The notes under the pieces: model-generated | The model's input: only the letters and a program-made list of their open reading frames with translations | Told to the model about the DNA's origin: nothing | The model's database searches: none | From: Acidianus ambivalens | Lineage (GTDB): Archaea; Thermoproteota; Thermoprotei_A; Sulfolobales; Sulfolobaceae | DNA: 64,000 nucleotides | Direction of reading: 5' to 3' | Assembly (NCBI RefSeq): GCF_009729015.1 | Contig: NZ_CP045482.1 | Coordinates: 678,001-742,000, forward strand | Part shown: positions 7,900 to 15,899 of the stretch, piece after piece | Position numbering within the stretch: position 1 is the first letter of the stretch | How the letters are laid out: the number at the start of each line of letters is the position of its first letter | Translations under genes and position numbers: made by a program

Positions 7900-9471
7900 C
7901 TATTCATAAAATATCCTTGCATGAATTATTGCAGGAATTCCGCTCTTCACTTTCTCTTTTCCTCTCGCTAATGCATCCTCAACTTCGTTAGGCCTTTCCA
8001 CGTATTCGTAATATCCTCCTATGCTTTCTATTGTTTTAGGTAAGTCGTCTATGTCGATCTCAGCCCCAGGGTATTTGTCAAATTTCTCCTCAGGATAAAC
8101 TTCCTTTACCGCTCTCTCTACTGCCTTCCAACTCTTATTATCAAAAATTACCACTAGCACTGGGAATTTTTTAGCCATGTAATAAAAAGCTGTGGGAACT
8201 CCAAAAATGAAAGAACCGTCGCCCACAGTTATTACTACGTCTTTCCCTGTCGCCATCTTATAGCCTATTCCTGCTCCCAAAGCCCAACCTAAATGACCCA
8301 TTGCAGGGTCTCCAAAATAGGAGTTAAAAGAGTTAAATTCTCCATACTTAGGATTCAAATCGTACTCGTTAAATACGGCCCACTTCAATTTTCCTACTTC
8401 ATACGATAAATAGTCAGGATGAATTTGTTTTGAGTCCTTCAGTTTGTTTATTCTCTCCTTCTTTTCCTCTCTTTGTTTTTCTATCATTTCTTCTACGTCT
8501 TTTTCTAACCTTCTTTCTATTTTTAGTCTGTTAAAGAATTCGTCAACTGAGGATTGAATGCACAAATCGCAGGGAAATTCATAATAAGGAATGTAAGAGT
8601 ATGAGGGTTCGACGTCAACTTTTATTATTTTAGCATCAACGTCATCAGTAAAACGCGGAATCCAGGGTACTTCAGTTTCAACTTCTATTATTAAGTCAGC
8701 CTCCTTTAAGTTAAAATGGTCTATAGCCATCTTACCGTTTGATGGGTAATTAACCCTTTCCCCTACGTAATTTAAGACGGGGATTTTTGCTGAGTCGGCA
8801 AACTCTTTGAGAGAATTAAACCAACTTTCCTTTCTTCCTGCTCTCCAAGTTATGATTACGGGGTTTGAAGCCTTCAATATCATTTCCTTTGCCTTTTCTA
8901 CTAAACTTTCTGGAGCTCCGGGATAGAAAGGTTCCATTTTTACTTCTTTTTCCTCAACTTTTGCTATGCTAACCTCCCTAGGTATTGCTAAATAGACCGG
9001 GCCTTGAGGCTCACTTAATGCTATTTGTATTGCTCTAGATATTGCTGCAGGTACTTGAGAAGGATCCCTTATTTCAAACTTCCATTTTACGTATTTTATA
9101 AGCTCTTCTTGATCTGCGTCCTGAGTCCAGTGAATCCTTAAAGTTCTGCTCGCAGTACTTCCTTTATCAGTATAAGGACTTTTACCCGCAATAACTAACA
9201 AAGGTATCCTTGAAGTGTAGGCGTCAGCTATTATTCCTAGACTATTTAATGTCCCGGGAACTGTATGAACCATTAATACACCTAACTTACCTCCTAAAGA
9301 ATAACCCATTGCTGTGCTCGCAGCAGTTATTTCGTGCGGGACTACTACAAATTCTGGGTTTTTTAACTTAAGCTCGGCCTTGATGAATGCAGGATAATCA
9401 GTTCCAGAAACTATGAAGACCTTGTCAGTGTATCTTGAAATTTCCCTAAGTATAAACTCTGCAGCATCCAT
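7900..9471 (-). CDS. thiamine-diphosphate-dependent decarboxylase/synthase (acetolactate synthase-like)
   Basis: A 523-residue protein with the three-domain layout of the ThDP family. The N-terminal Pyr domain has the catalytic Glu in VPHEITAASTAMGYS near residue 47. A central domain lies around 190-310, and the C-terminal PP domain has GDGSFIFGVPTAFYY near 418 and a following DN, which bind Mg-diphosphate. It could be an acetolactate synthase-like or benzoylformate-decarboxylase-like 2-oxoacid enzyme. No small regulatory subunit or branched-chain amino acid genes are next to it, so I do not call it ilvB. Confidence 0.75.
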   Translation of the reverse strand: MDAAEFILREISRYTDKVFIVSGTDYPAFIKAELKLKNPEFVVVPHEITAASTAMGYSLGGKLGVLMVHTVPGTLNSLGIIADAYTSRIPLLVIAGKSPYTDKGSTASRTLRIHWTQDADQEELIKYVKWKFEIRDPSQVPAAISRAIQIALSEPQGPVYLAIPREVSIAKVEEKEVKMEPFYPGAPESLVEKAKEMILKASNPVIITWRAGRKESWFNSLKEFADSAKIPVLNYVGERVNYPSNGKMAIDHFNLKEADLIIEVETEVPWIPRFTDDVDAKIIKVDVEPSYSYIPYYEFPCDLCIQSSVDEFFNRLKIERRLEKDVEEMIEKQREEKKERINKLKDSKQIHPDYLSYEVGKLKWAVFNEYDLNPKYGEFNSFNSYFGDPAMGHLGWALGAGIGYKMATGKDVVITVGDGSFIFGVPTAFYYMAKKFPVLVVIFDNKSWKAVERAVKEVYPEEKFDKYPGAEIDIDDLPKTIESIGGYYEYVERPNEVEDALARGKEKVKSGIPAIIHARIFYE

Positions 9472-9777
9472 GGTTATTAAGTAGTTGGATTATTAAATAA
9501 AGATAGTGAACGTTAAGTTCTTGTCAAAAAGAAAGAGAGTCGAGGAAAAGAATGCGTCTCTTATAAAGTTGATTATTATTAAAGGCGTAGAGCTAACGAA
9601 TTTCATAAAATATTAAGCGATATACTGTCCTGCAATTACGTTTAAAAAATATAACCGTATCATAAATATCTGAGAAAAAGGGAAATTTATAGATGAGATT
9701 ATGCATATTAGTATCTTAAAATTAAGTTCTCCTTATCTGTAATCGTTATTATTATTTATTTTCATAAGATACATAAT
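9472..9777. other. intergenic stretch, nothing recognised
   Basis: About 306 AT-rich bases between the divergent ThDP enzyme and the HEPN relic. No ORF, repeat or RNA structure worth calling was seen; TATA-like AT-runs before 9778 probably served the HEPN/MNT pair. Confidence 0.3.
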
Positions 9778-10185
9778 ATGAAACGAGCTGAGGACTGGAT
9801 TAAACAAGCCGAAAGAGATCTTGAAGAAGCCAAGTATGCGGAGAGTGGCGGATATTATGAACTTGCGTGCTTCCTTTCACAGCAATGTGCTTAGATGGCA
9901 GTTAAAGGGCTTTTACAATTTAGAGGCGTAGAGAAGAGAGGCTATTCGATTTCTCACCTTTTAGAAAATCCTCCAGAAGACGTTTTACAATGTGCAATTT
10001 TTCTTGATAAGCAATATACTCCATCAAGATATCCAGACGTTTATGATGAAGGTTCGCCCTACGAGTATTACACACAAAAAGATGCAGAAGAATGTATAAA
10101 TTGTGCAATTGGGTTAAAGGTGAAACCTCCAAATGAAGCTTATTATGTTGTTCGGTTCAAGAGCAAGAGGAGATTTTACGAATAG
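9778..10185 (+). pseudogene. HEPN-domain toxin with an in-frame amber stop
   Basis: ATG 9778 opens MKRAEDWIKQAERDLEEAKY and reads to CFLSQQCA, then TAG (9892-9894), then continues in the same frame with MAVKGLLQFRG. Intact HEPN proteins read QQxAExAVKxLL here, so a Glu codon GAG probably became TAG. The ribonuclease motif R-x5-H is present (RGYSISH near residue 53). The C-terminus overlaps the MNT gene and looks abnormal, suggesting a small deletion. With the MNT gene it was a HEPN/MNT toxin-antitoxin pair; it now appears dead. Confidence 0.7.
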
Positions 10186-10495
10186 CAGTGATTACGATGT
10201 CCTAGTAGTAGGGGACGAAATTCCCAAGGATCCAAGAAAAGTACCTAACGAACTTTACCTTAAGGTTATGAAAATGTTCCCAGGATAGGTTGATGCAATA
10301 TCCATGAACTCCGAAGTTTTTCTTAAGAAGTTAAGGGAAGGGTCACCTTTTTTCCTTCAGATAATAGAGGAAGATAAAATAATAGAAAAAGATGAAGAAT
10401 TTTGGAAAGAAGTTATTGAGATATATAACAAGGTGAGACACCTCTACGAGAGGAAAGGCATGGATAAGGAAGATTTGAAGTTAATCTATCTTTAA
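10133..10495 (+). pseudogene. MNT nucleotidyltransferase antitoxin with an in-frame amber stop
   Basis: ATG 10133 gives MKLIMLFGSRARGDFTNSSD then YDVLVV, the minimal nucleotidyltransferase motif GSxARG...SDxD. A TAG at 10286-10288 interrupts the frame after MKMFPG; the same frame continues VDAISMNSEVFLKKLREG to 10495. The usual 20 or so residues before the GS motif are missing, so a deletion probably fused it to the HEPN gene end. Partner of the HEPN relic upstream. Each gene carries exactly one amber codon. Confidence 0.68.
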
Positions 10496-10573
10496 CGCGA
10501 CCTATTGGGCTGTTGAACCTTTGCTTATCTAACGTCAGCTACAATAATCTATAAAGCATTATCTGAGCAATTA

Positions 10574-10631
10574 CAAAAAGTGGGGGTTAAGGGCGCGGAA
10601 AGCCTCGCCTTTCTGAGGCGGGGAGGAGTCA
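10574..10631 (+). mobile_element. 58-base left-end/right-end fusion of the IS605-type family
   Basis: AAAAAGTGGGGGTTAAGG and GGAAAGCCTCGCC (left end) run straight into TCTGAGGCGGGGAGGAGTC (right end) with no core between. This is the smallest member of the repeat family. Its last bases supply the TGA stop of the MBL gene on the other strand (10629-10631). Confidence 0.65.
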
Positions 10632-11255
10632 GACTAAGAAAGTGCTTCCAGATTTTCCGTGAGAAACGTAAACAAATGAAGGCTTTAAACACTTTATTTT
10701 CTCAACGCTCTTAATTAGTTCTTCAAGGTTCTCATATATCGAGGGATATTTAAGGCCCTTGTTAGTTCCTTGTAGAGTGTCACCAACAATTACTGAATTA
10801 ATGGAAGGTAAATACAAAGAGATGGAATCGTTAGTATGTCCCGGAGTCCTTAAAACTTCAACTCCTTCAACTAATTCCCCTTCCTTAAGTATAAGGTCTT
10901 CCTTAACTCCATGAAATTTCTTAAAAAAGAAAGGCCTACCTAGAGCAAATGCTACCTTTAGAAAGGCGGAATGCAATACCGGTTCCCTTATTTTACCTTC
11001 TCTTAAATAATCAACGCCGTTAGCATCTATTGCGAACTTAGCTTTAGTATAATTCCTTAGCTCATAAGCGCCACCTATGTGGTCAGGGTGAGTATGAGTG
11101 AAAACTACGTAGTCCAACTTTACTCCTTTAGAGTTGAGGAATTCAGCTATTCTCTTACCGCTCCCTGGAGTTCCAGCATCTACCAAAATGTAACCTTTAT
11201 CGTAATCTATTAGGAAGGATTTAACGAACCTTAAAGGTATTTCATAAACCTTCAT
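10629..11255 (-). CDS. MBL-fold metallo-hydrolase
   Basis: A 208-residue metallo-beta-lactamase-fold enzyme. The metal motif HTHPDHIGG is near residue 53; further ligands are LRTPGHTNDSISLYL near 134, VGDTLQGT near 157 and YVSHGKS near the end. A glyoxalase II-like or related hydrolase; the substrate cannot be told. The stop codon lies inside the end of a mini-insertion at 10574-10631, so the last residues (TFLV) may differ from the ancestral C-terminus; the catalytic part is complete. Confidence 0.8.
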   Translation of the reverse strand: MKVYEIPLRFVKSFLIDYDKGYILVDAGTPGSGKRIAEFLNSKGVKLDYVVFTHTHPDHIGGAYELRNYTKAKFAIDANGVDYLREGKIREPVLHSAFLKVAFALGRPFFFKKFHGVKEDLILKEGELVEGVEVLRTPGHTNDSISLYLPSINSVIVGDTLQGTNKGLKYPSIYENLEELIKSVEKIKCLKPSFVYVSHGKSGSTFLV

Positions 11256-11332
11256 AATTAAATTACCTCGTTAACGCTATTAAAAGTGCGTTACGTGGAT
11301 AATGATATTTAGGTGAGTACACAAAATATATC

Positions 11333-11803
11333 GTGATGGAGGAGTTAATAAAGAAGGCTGAGGAGAAAGGGATAAACGTTGAGGATTTAATAATTTCAGC
11401 TTTATCCAAAGAAGACCCTCAAGAAGGAATAAAACTTAGATTGACTTTAGCTGAAAAGTACATGGTAGAAAGCGAAGAATACCTAACTAAAGGTGACGTA
11501 GTTCAATCTTCAAAAAAAGCTTATAAGGTTGCTGAGGAGATAGTCAAAGCCTTTGCTGAGAAGTTTAATTTAACCGAATATCAGCAGGCAGTAAAGGAAG
11601 ATAGATGGCATACTTATACTTTAGCAAATGCCGCAGCAAAACTTTCCTCAAGGTTAGGTGATTGGATTAAAACTGGGTGGAATTCAGCTTACGCACTTCA
11701 CGTATGGGGATTTCATGAAGCTAAGTTGGATTTGGATAGCGTAAAAAACTTATTACAAGACGTTAAAAGAATGCTAGAAGAAAGTAAAAAGATATTATCT
11801 TAG
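11333..11803 (+). CDS. PaREP1-family protein
   Basis: A 156-residue, mostly helical protein. The family signature is clear: LTLAEKYMVESEEYLTKGD, then VVQSSKKAYKVAEEIVKAFAE, a conserved tryptophan-rich middle, and ALHVWGFHEAKLDLD near the end. PaREP1 proteins are expanded in hyperthermophilic crenarchaea and resemble HEPN folds; whether they act in RNA cleavage is unknown. Here it stands alone on the plus strand, starting a few bases behind AT-rich promoter sequence. Confidence 0.8.
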   Translation: MMEELIKKAEEKGINVEDLIISALSKEDPQEGIKLRLTLAEKYMVESEEYLTKGDVVQSSKKAYKVAEEIVKAFAEKFNLTEYQQAVKEDRWHTYTLANAAAKLSSRLGDWIKTGWNSAYALHVWGFHEAKLDLDSVKNLLQDVKRMLEESKKILS

Positions 11804-11939
11804 TTTATAATACATTTAGCGACTAATGAGAAATAGTCTAAATGATTTAAATAATTGAATAAATTTTCCCTTATAATAGTTGTGAAGATTAATAAATCTT
11901 TTAAAGCCTAGCAGAAATAATAATCTGGCTCCCCTAACT

Positions 11940-11985
11940 GAGATATGATGTAGGCTAGCGGGACTGAGAAGTGAAGATATAGTTT
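11940..11985 (+). ncRNA. candidate C/D box guide RNA (one half clear)
   Basis: A C-like box ATGATGT (11945-11951), a 12-base spacer, CTGA (11964-11967), three bases, then GTGAAGA (11971-11977) match the C/D'/C' order seen in the textbook copy at 26583. A convincing terminal D box is not found at the expected distance, so this is weaker. A TATA-like CTTTTAAAG lies at about 11898. In the 11804-12168 gap nothing else is seen. Confidence 0.35.
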
Positions 11986-12168
11986 CTCTATTTCATAATA
12001 CAATATGGAAATGACGAGAAAAGTAATAAAATATTATGCTATAATTTATCGATAACTTGAAAAAGTTTTTATCAGACATGTATCAGAAAAAGGTTTAAAA
12101 GACCTACTATTTTTTAATTTTCTTTCAATGCTTAACCTGGCGTAATTAAAAAGAGTTCTCGAAGAAAA

Positions 12169-12297
12169 ATGATGGAAATATATAAATTAAATCTAGGAAT
12201 TAGGTTAGCAATAGCTCTACTAGGATTAGCACTAGCAGCTTTAGGAATGACACACGTGTTCTTCGCAGGACCAAGTGACTCAGGCTTAATAGATTAA
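12169..12297 (+). CDS. 42-residue single-pass membrane peptide
   Basis: Two in-frame ATGs (12169, 12172) open MMEIYKLNLGIRLAIALLGL, continuing through a single hydrophobic segment (about residues 11-32) rich in Leu, Ala and Gly and ending GPSDSGLID. The composition and clean ends suggest a real small membrane protein. It lies just upstream of the gene at 12352 on the same strand. No homologue family is recognised. Confidence 0.45.
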   Translation: MMEIYKLNLGIRLAIALLGLALAALGMTHVFFAGPSDSGLID

Positions 12298-12351
12298 AAT
12301 TTTTTAATATTATAACGGTAATCTTTTTAAGTTAATGAACGACGTTTTTTC

Positions 12352-13407
12352 GTGTTAATCGAAAAAGAGAAGATAATGCTTTCAGAAATTTTATATTATT
12401 TGCAAAGATTTGGCGATCTAAATCCTAAGGTAATTGGTGCGATTTCTAGAATAAAAGAAGCTAATAAATTAATTCAGTGGCTTAGAGAAAACTTCCATTA
12501 TAGGCTCGCTCCTATTCCTAGATATGAAGCCTTAGGATTAAAGAAATATTATGTTACAATTTACTCTAACTATGCTGATATTTCTTTATATAATACTTAT
12601 GAACTATTTGACGGAATAACTTCTTTTATCTTAAGAGATGTTATTAATCCTTTAGTGCTAAATCTTTCAATTTATTATAATTCAACAGATTTTGATAGAG
12701 TTCTAGATTATTTACAAGATGAGGGAATAATTTATCATTATGACATACATAAGGTTGAGGAAGAGAAATTTTACCCTATTGATTACTCCATCTTTGATTT
12801 CGAGAAGAGAGAATTCACAGGAATACTAAATTCTCCAAGAGAACCTTTTGAATTACCAGATTTGACCGAAGGTTTCTTCCCTGATGAAGTAGATATGAAA
12901 ATTATTGGCAAAAAACAAGAAAGGACAATCTCATCACTTAAGGATATATCTACAATGCTTGGAATATCTTTCAAAGATGCGTTATATCATACTCAAGCTC
13001 ACGTGATAGGGAAAGGATTAATAAAGGGGTACTCTATCTATTTGTATAAACCTGACTTTAGGTTAGAGATTAGCTTTAGTGAGGAAGATACTTTGGAAGA
13101 ACTATCTAGAATACCTAGCATGTACCTAGCATATAAGCTGGATGACAAAACATATTATGCTCACGTGTTCGACAATTCTTCTAGACTTCTAAACTACTTG
13201 GATTTTATATCTTCTCTAAAAGGAAAGGATACGATAGAAGTTTACATTCATCCGTTCAATGAGAAATTTATGTTTACAGCTTCTATACCTTATGAGCACT
13301 TCGAGAATGGAAGATGGAACTTTAATACAGAGGTTATGATGTTGAGGGCAGAGAAACTAGTAAAGAAAATTGAAGAGAAGGAAGGAAGAAGAGAAGAAGA
13401 GGAATAA
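12352..13407 (+). CDS. conserved hypothetical protein, possibly an HTH regulator
   Basis: A 351-residue soluble protein beginning MLIEKEKIMLSEILYYLQRFG. The N-terminus and the middle (TISSLKDISTMLGISFKDALYHTQ, near 190-213) look like two helix-turn-helix units, each followed by alternating beta-strand sequence, reminiscent of a duplicated Lrp-like layout. The C-terminus is charged. A TTG start at 12352 is used here; no better ATG precedes it. The regulator role is only a guess. Confidence 0.5.
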   Translation: MLIEKEKIMLSEILYYLQRFGDLNPKVIGAISRIKEANKLIQWLRENFHYRLAPIPRYEALGLKKYYVTIYSNYADISLYNTYELFDGITSFILRDVINPLVLNLSIYYNSTDFDRVLDYLQDEGIIYHYDIHKVEEEKFYPIDYSIFDFEKREFTGILNSPREPFELPDLTEGFFPDEVDMKIIGKKQERTISSLKDISTMLGISFKDALYHTQAHVIGKGLIKGYSIYLYKPDFRLEISFSEEDTLEELSRIPSMYLAYKLDDKTYYAHVFDNSSRLLNYLDFISSLKGKDTIEVYIHPFNEKFMFTASIPYEHFENGRWNFNTEVMMLRAEKLVKKIEEKEGRREEEE

Positions 13408-13437
13408 AAAGAGCCGTTGTCGTTTTCTAAAAGTATA

Positions 13438-13870
13438 TTAATTGCATTTTATTCCCAACTCTTCTTTAACCTCCTCAAGTACGTCTTTATATTCTTGATC
13501 TTTAATTTCACATAAATATCTAGAATATTCCTTAACAACTTTCTCCTTTGTTTATTATTCCGAGGTCTATTAACGGAATTAAAGTTACGTACCAACTTAA
13601 GGCTCTTACTACGACGTTATTGTCTTTTAACATTTCTAAAAAATAAGGGGAAAGGGCTTTGCATTCTTCAACCGTCAAAAACTTCTCTTCTATCAATTTC
13701 TTTACGAAATTCCAAGCCCTATACCTAGTCCCTGTGTCTGGAAATTTTAACATTTCTATAATAAAATCTTTGCCAAGTTCTTTATAATGAACCTCAACAT
13801 AATTCCAAGCTTCGTGCTTTAATTCCTTATCTTCACTCTGTAGGTACTCCTTTATTCTTGATTTCATCAT
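13438..13870 (-). pseudogene. HEAT-like helical repeat protein with a C-terminal frameshift
   Basis: From ATG 13870, MMKSRIKEYLQSEDKELKHE begins three repeats of about 35 residues with EAWNYVEVHYKELG, YRAWNFVKKLIEE and VRALSWYVTLIPL, a HEAT-like pattern. The frame stops at 13532 after NKGESC, but one base away it continues EKVVKEYSRYLCEIKDQEYK to a stop at 13438. A single extra G in AACAAAGGAG explains it. Its start abuts a 25-base motif shared with the gene at 17256. Function unknown. Confidence 0.55.
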
Positions 13871-13895
13871 TAACTTTATTCTTCACGAATCTTAA
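13871..13895 (-). promoter_or_regulatory. 25-base motif abutting the HEAT-like gene start, copy 1
   Basis: These 25 bases are identical to 17300-17324. On the minus strand they read TTAAGATTCGTGAAG then AATAAAGTTA and run straight into the ATG at 13870. The inner TTCACGAA is a near palindrome (TTC-AC-GAA) like the operator at 7663. A shared promoter/operator is the simplest reading. Confidence 0.45.
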
Positions 13896-14142
13896 GTATT
13901 TTCATTTTTGCATATTTTAAATATTGGCTTTATGTTACCAAAACGCATGAATGCAGGTCTGCTAAAATGTTCCGCAATTTTTATTTTCTTTATCTCCTTG
14001 TTAACCTTCTCCACTATACTTGGATTTACTACCATGATACGTTAAGTTTGTCAACTATTTTACTTATTTCTCTACCGAAATAATCAATAAACCTCATGCA
14101 ATATTCGTATTTCTTTATATTATTCATATGCCTAAGGATCAT
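13892..14142 (-). pseudogene. fragments of an unidentified gene
   Basis: Two overlapping minus-strand pieces, 14029-14142 (MILRHMNNIKKYEYCMRFID..., ending LNVSW) and 13892-14035 (MVVNPSIVEKVNKEIKKIKI...), read as one protein of about 80 residues broken by a frameshift at about 14032. Composition is protein-like. The family is not recognised. This accounts for most of the 13896-14225 gap. Confidence 0.35.
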
Positions 14143-14225
14143 CGTTAGAAATCTAACTTTTCGTTAGGACTAGCCAATTCTAATTGAGAGAATTTGCGCA
14201 TAAAACAATAATCGATTATTGCTCC

Positions 14226-15179
14226 TTATTTCTGTTGCGAAGATTGAGGTGGTTGTAGTATTCTGATGAAAGCCCTTCCATTAGAATTTTCAACTATCTT
14301 GTGAACAGTGGTCAGTTGAAAGGTTATCCTAGTTGCATGGTAAACGGAGAGTACCAAATCTTGTAGCTTTTGATCTGCTTCAAGTTCTATGATCTTTAGT
14401 CCTAACTCTTTCAATTTATCCTTACTTATAGGAGCCGAATGAGATTTCAGTTCCTTGTGGTTACTTAAATATTCAACAATTCTTTTTGCTTTGTTTTTGG
14501 CGTTGTTATCTCCTTTTAGCATGTATTTGATTAACCATTCCTCTCCTAGTTTCTTGGTTAATTCTATTGCATTTCTAGCTTCTTCAAGTATACCCGGTGG
14601 GTATTGTTGTATTTTTGGTGCCCATACTAGTAAATTATCCCTATCTTGTTTTACCTCTTCTTTAGCTCTATTAAACTCCTCTAGTATTGACTGTGCTGAG
14701 ATGGGAATTTGTCCGTAAGGCATGGTGATAACGAATTGAGGATCTATGGGACCTAGATTTGATTGCTTACCCATTATTATCTCATCTGATGCCAAAGCAA
14801 ATAGCGTAGCAGCTGACATCGCGGCATCTGGGATTATAGCAGTTATTCTATCAAATTTTTTCCTTAAGTACTCCACTATAGATTGTGCAGCTTCTATTTG
14901 ACCTCCCGGGCTATGTAAAATTATAGCAATTTCTTTATCTTTTATACCATATACCGTTTCCATAAATGCTTGCTTATCAGCCCACGTAATTTGAACGTCA
15001 ATAGGACTTAAAATTGGATTATCCATCCATCGAGTAGCGTAAAGTATAACCGGTTTCTTTAAATAATCTGCGACTTCTTTTAAGTATTTTCTTCTAACCT
15101 TATCTAACGATAAAGGATCTGTCTTTAATGAATTTAATATCTCGTTTAAAATTTCAGACCATGTGGGCAAAAAATGCAC
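14226..15179 (-). CDS. SDH-family serine protease (ClpP/SppA fold)
   Basis: A 317-residue member of the serine dehydrogenase proteinase (SDH_sah) family, a ClpP-crotonase-fold protease. IIPDAAMSAATLFALASDEI near residue 116 holds the nucleophile Ser; LHSPGGQIEAAQSIVEYL near 88 forms the oxyanion part, and GKQSNLGPIDPQF near 137 follows. There is no membrane segment. A 55-codon ORF ends two bases upstream, suggesting co-transcription. It is likely a cytosolic protease or peptide hydrolase; its substrate is unknown. Confidence 0.8.
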   Translation of the reverse strand: MHFLPTWSEILNEILNSLKTDPLSLDKVRRKYLKEVADYLKKPVILYATRWMDNPILSPIDVQITWADKQAFMETVYGIKDKEIAIILHSPGGQIEAAQSIVEYLRKKFDRITAIIPDAAMSAATLFALASDEIIMGKQSNLGPIDPQFVITMPYGQIPISAQSILEEFNRAKEEVKQDRDNLLVWAPKIQQYPPGILEEARNAIELTKKLGEEWLIKYMLKGDNNAKNKAKRIVEYLSNHKELKSHSAPISKDKLKELGLKIIELEADQKLQDLVLSVYHATRITFQLTTVHKIVENSNGRAFIRILQPPQSSQQK

Positions 15180-15180
15180 C

Positions 15181-15348
15181 TTATACAGAAGAAGTTGAAG
15201 GAAATACTTTTAATCCTTTGTTGAGGAAAGGCTCGTATAATTTATTTATTTGTTCAGCATACTTATTATAAACCTCTAGAAGTTCTAGCAAATCTTTGAT
15301 ATAAATAGTAGAATTTTTATCCAATTTTCCCACATCATCAATTGTCAT
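15181..15348 (-). CDS. 55-residue small protein upstream of the SDH protease
   Basis: ATG 15348 gives MTIDDVGKLDKNSTIYIKDL followed by LLELLEVYNKYAEQINKLYEP, a helical, probably coiled segment, and stops at 15181 just before the protease ATG at 15179. The frame is open another 15 codons upstream without a start codon, so the gene may have lost its 5' end. The tight spacing supports an operon. Family unknown. Confidence 0.45.
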   Translation of the reverse strand: MTIDDVGKLDKNSTIYIKDLLELLEVYNKYAEQINKLYEPFLNKGLKVFPSTSSV

Positions 15349-15680
15349 ATTATATAATTTTATTACAAGCTTTTTAAAATCATCTATTAAAACTTCTCGT
15401 TAAAAGCACGCTACAACATTAAATTCGGAAAAATTTTAAGCGTGGCCTCAACTAATTATGAAATGTAAAGATTTATGGACTTTAATAGAGAGTAACTTAA
15501 AAACTCTCTCTACTTGCTAAGGGGGAATTTATTTACTCTCGTTAATAGAGAAACTTTATGTCTTTTGTTAAGAGAGTATGAGCAAAAATATGAAGCAAGA
15601 GAAAGAGATTTAGATTTTCTACGAAAAGAAGAATAAACATTTTGAATTAATTTTCAAGATAGAATTGGAATAGGCCTATC
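15349..15680. other. gap with a decayed small ORF
   Basis: This 332-base stretch holds plus-strand coding-like sequence in two frames: MKCKDLWTLIESNLKTLS from 15459, then one frame over LLREYEQKYEARERDLDFLR ending at 15636. It looks like a broken gene of about 60 codons with a charged coiled C-terminus. ACTCTC/GAGAGT repeats near 15500-15580 can pair. Nothing else is recognised. Confidence 0.3.
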
Positions 15681-15899
15681 CTACCTAAGTTCATGTATTT
15701 TAATCATATTTTGAGAAATAGATATTGCGTCACAATGCTCGTTACTGCCTCCTCTCCTTACCATTTCTTCCTTAACTTTGCCATTTAATCCATTAAATAT
15801 GATCTCAAAGTCTAGGAAGATATTAACATCTTCTTTCTCCATTTCAAAGTAACAGCCTTTATCGTTTATGCCTCCAGAATTTATCTTAAGGATTGGCAT
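15681..15899 (-). CDS. 72-residue partner of the AAA ATPase
   Basis: ATG 15899 (MPILKINSGGINDKGCYFEM) overlaps the last codons of the AAA ATPase gene (stop at 15886), a classic translational-coupling arrangement. An earlier start at 15947 is possible but less likely. The protein ends SISQNMIKIHELR and looks like one small alpha/beta domain. The family is not recognised; the overlap suggests it works with the ATPase. Confidence 0.55.
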   Translation of the reverse strand: MPILKINSGGINDKGCYFEMEKEDVNIFLDFEIIFNGLNGKVKEEMVRRGGSNEHCDAISISQNMIKIHELR

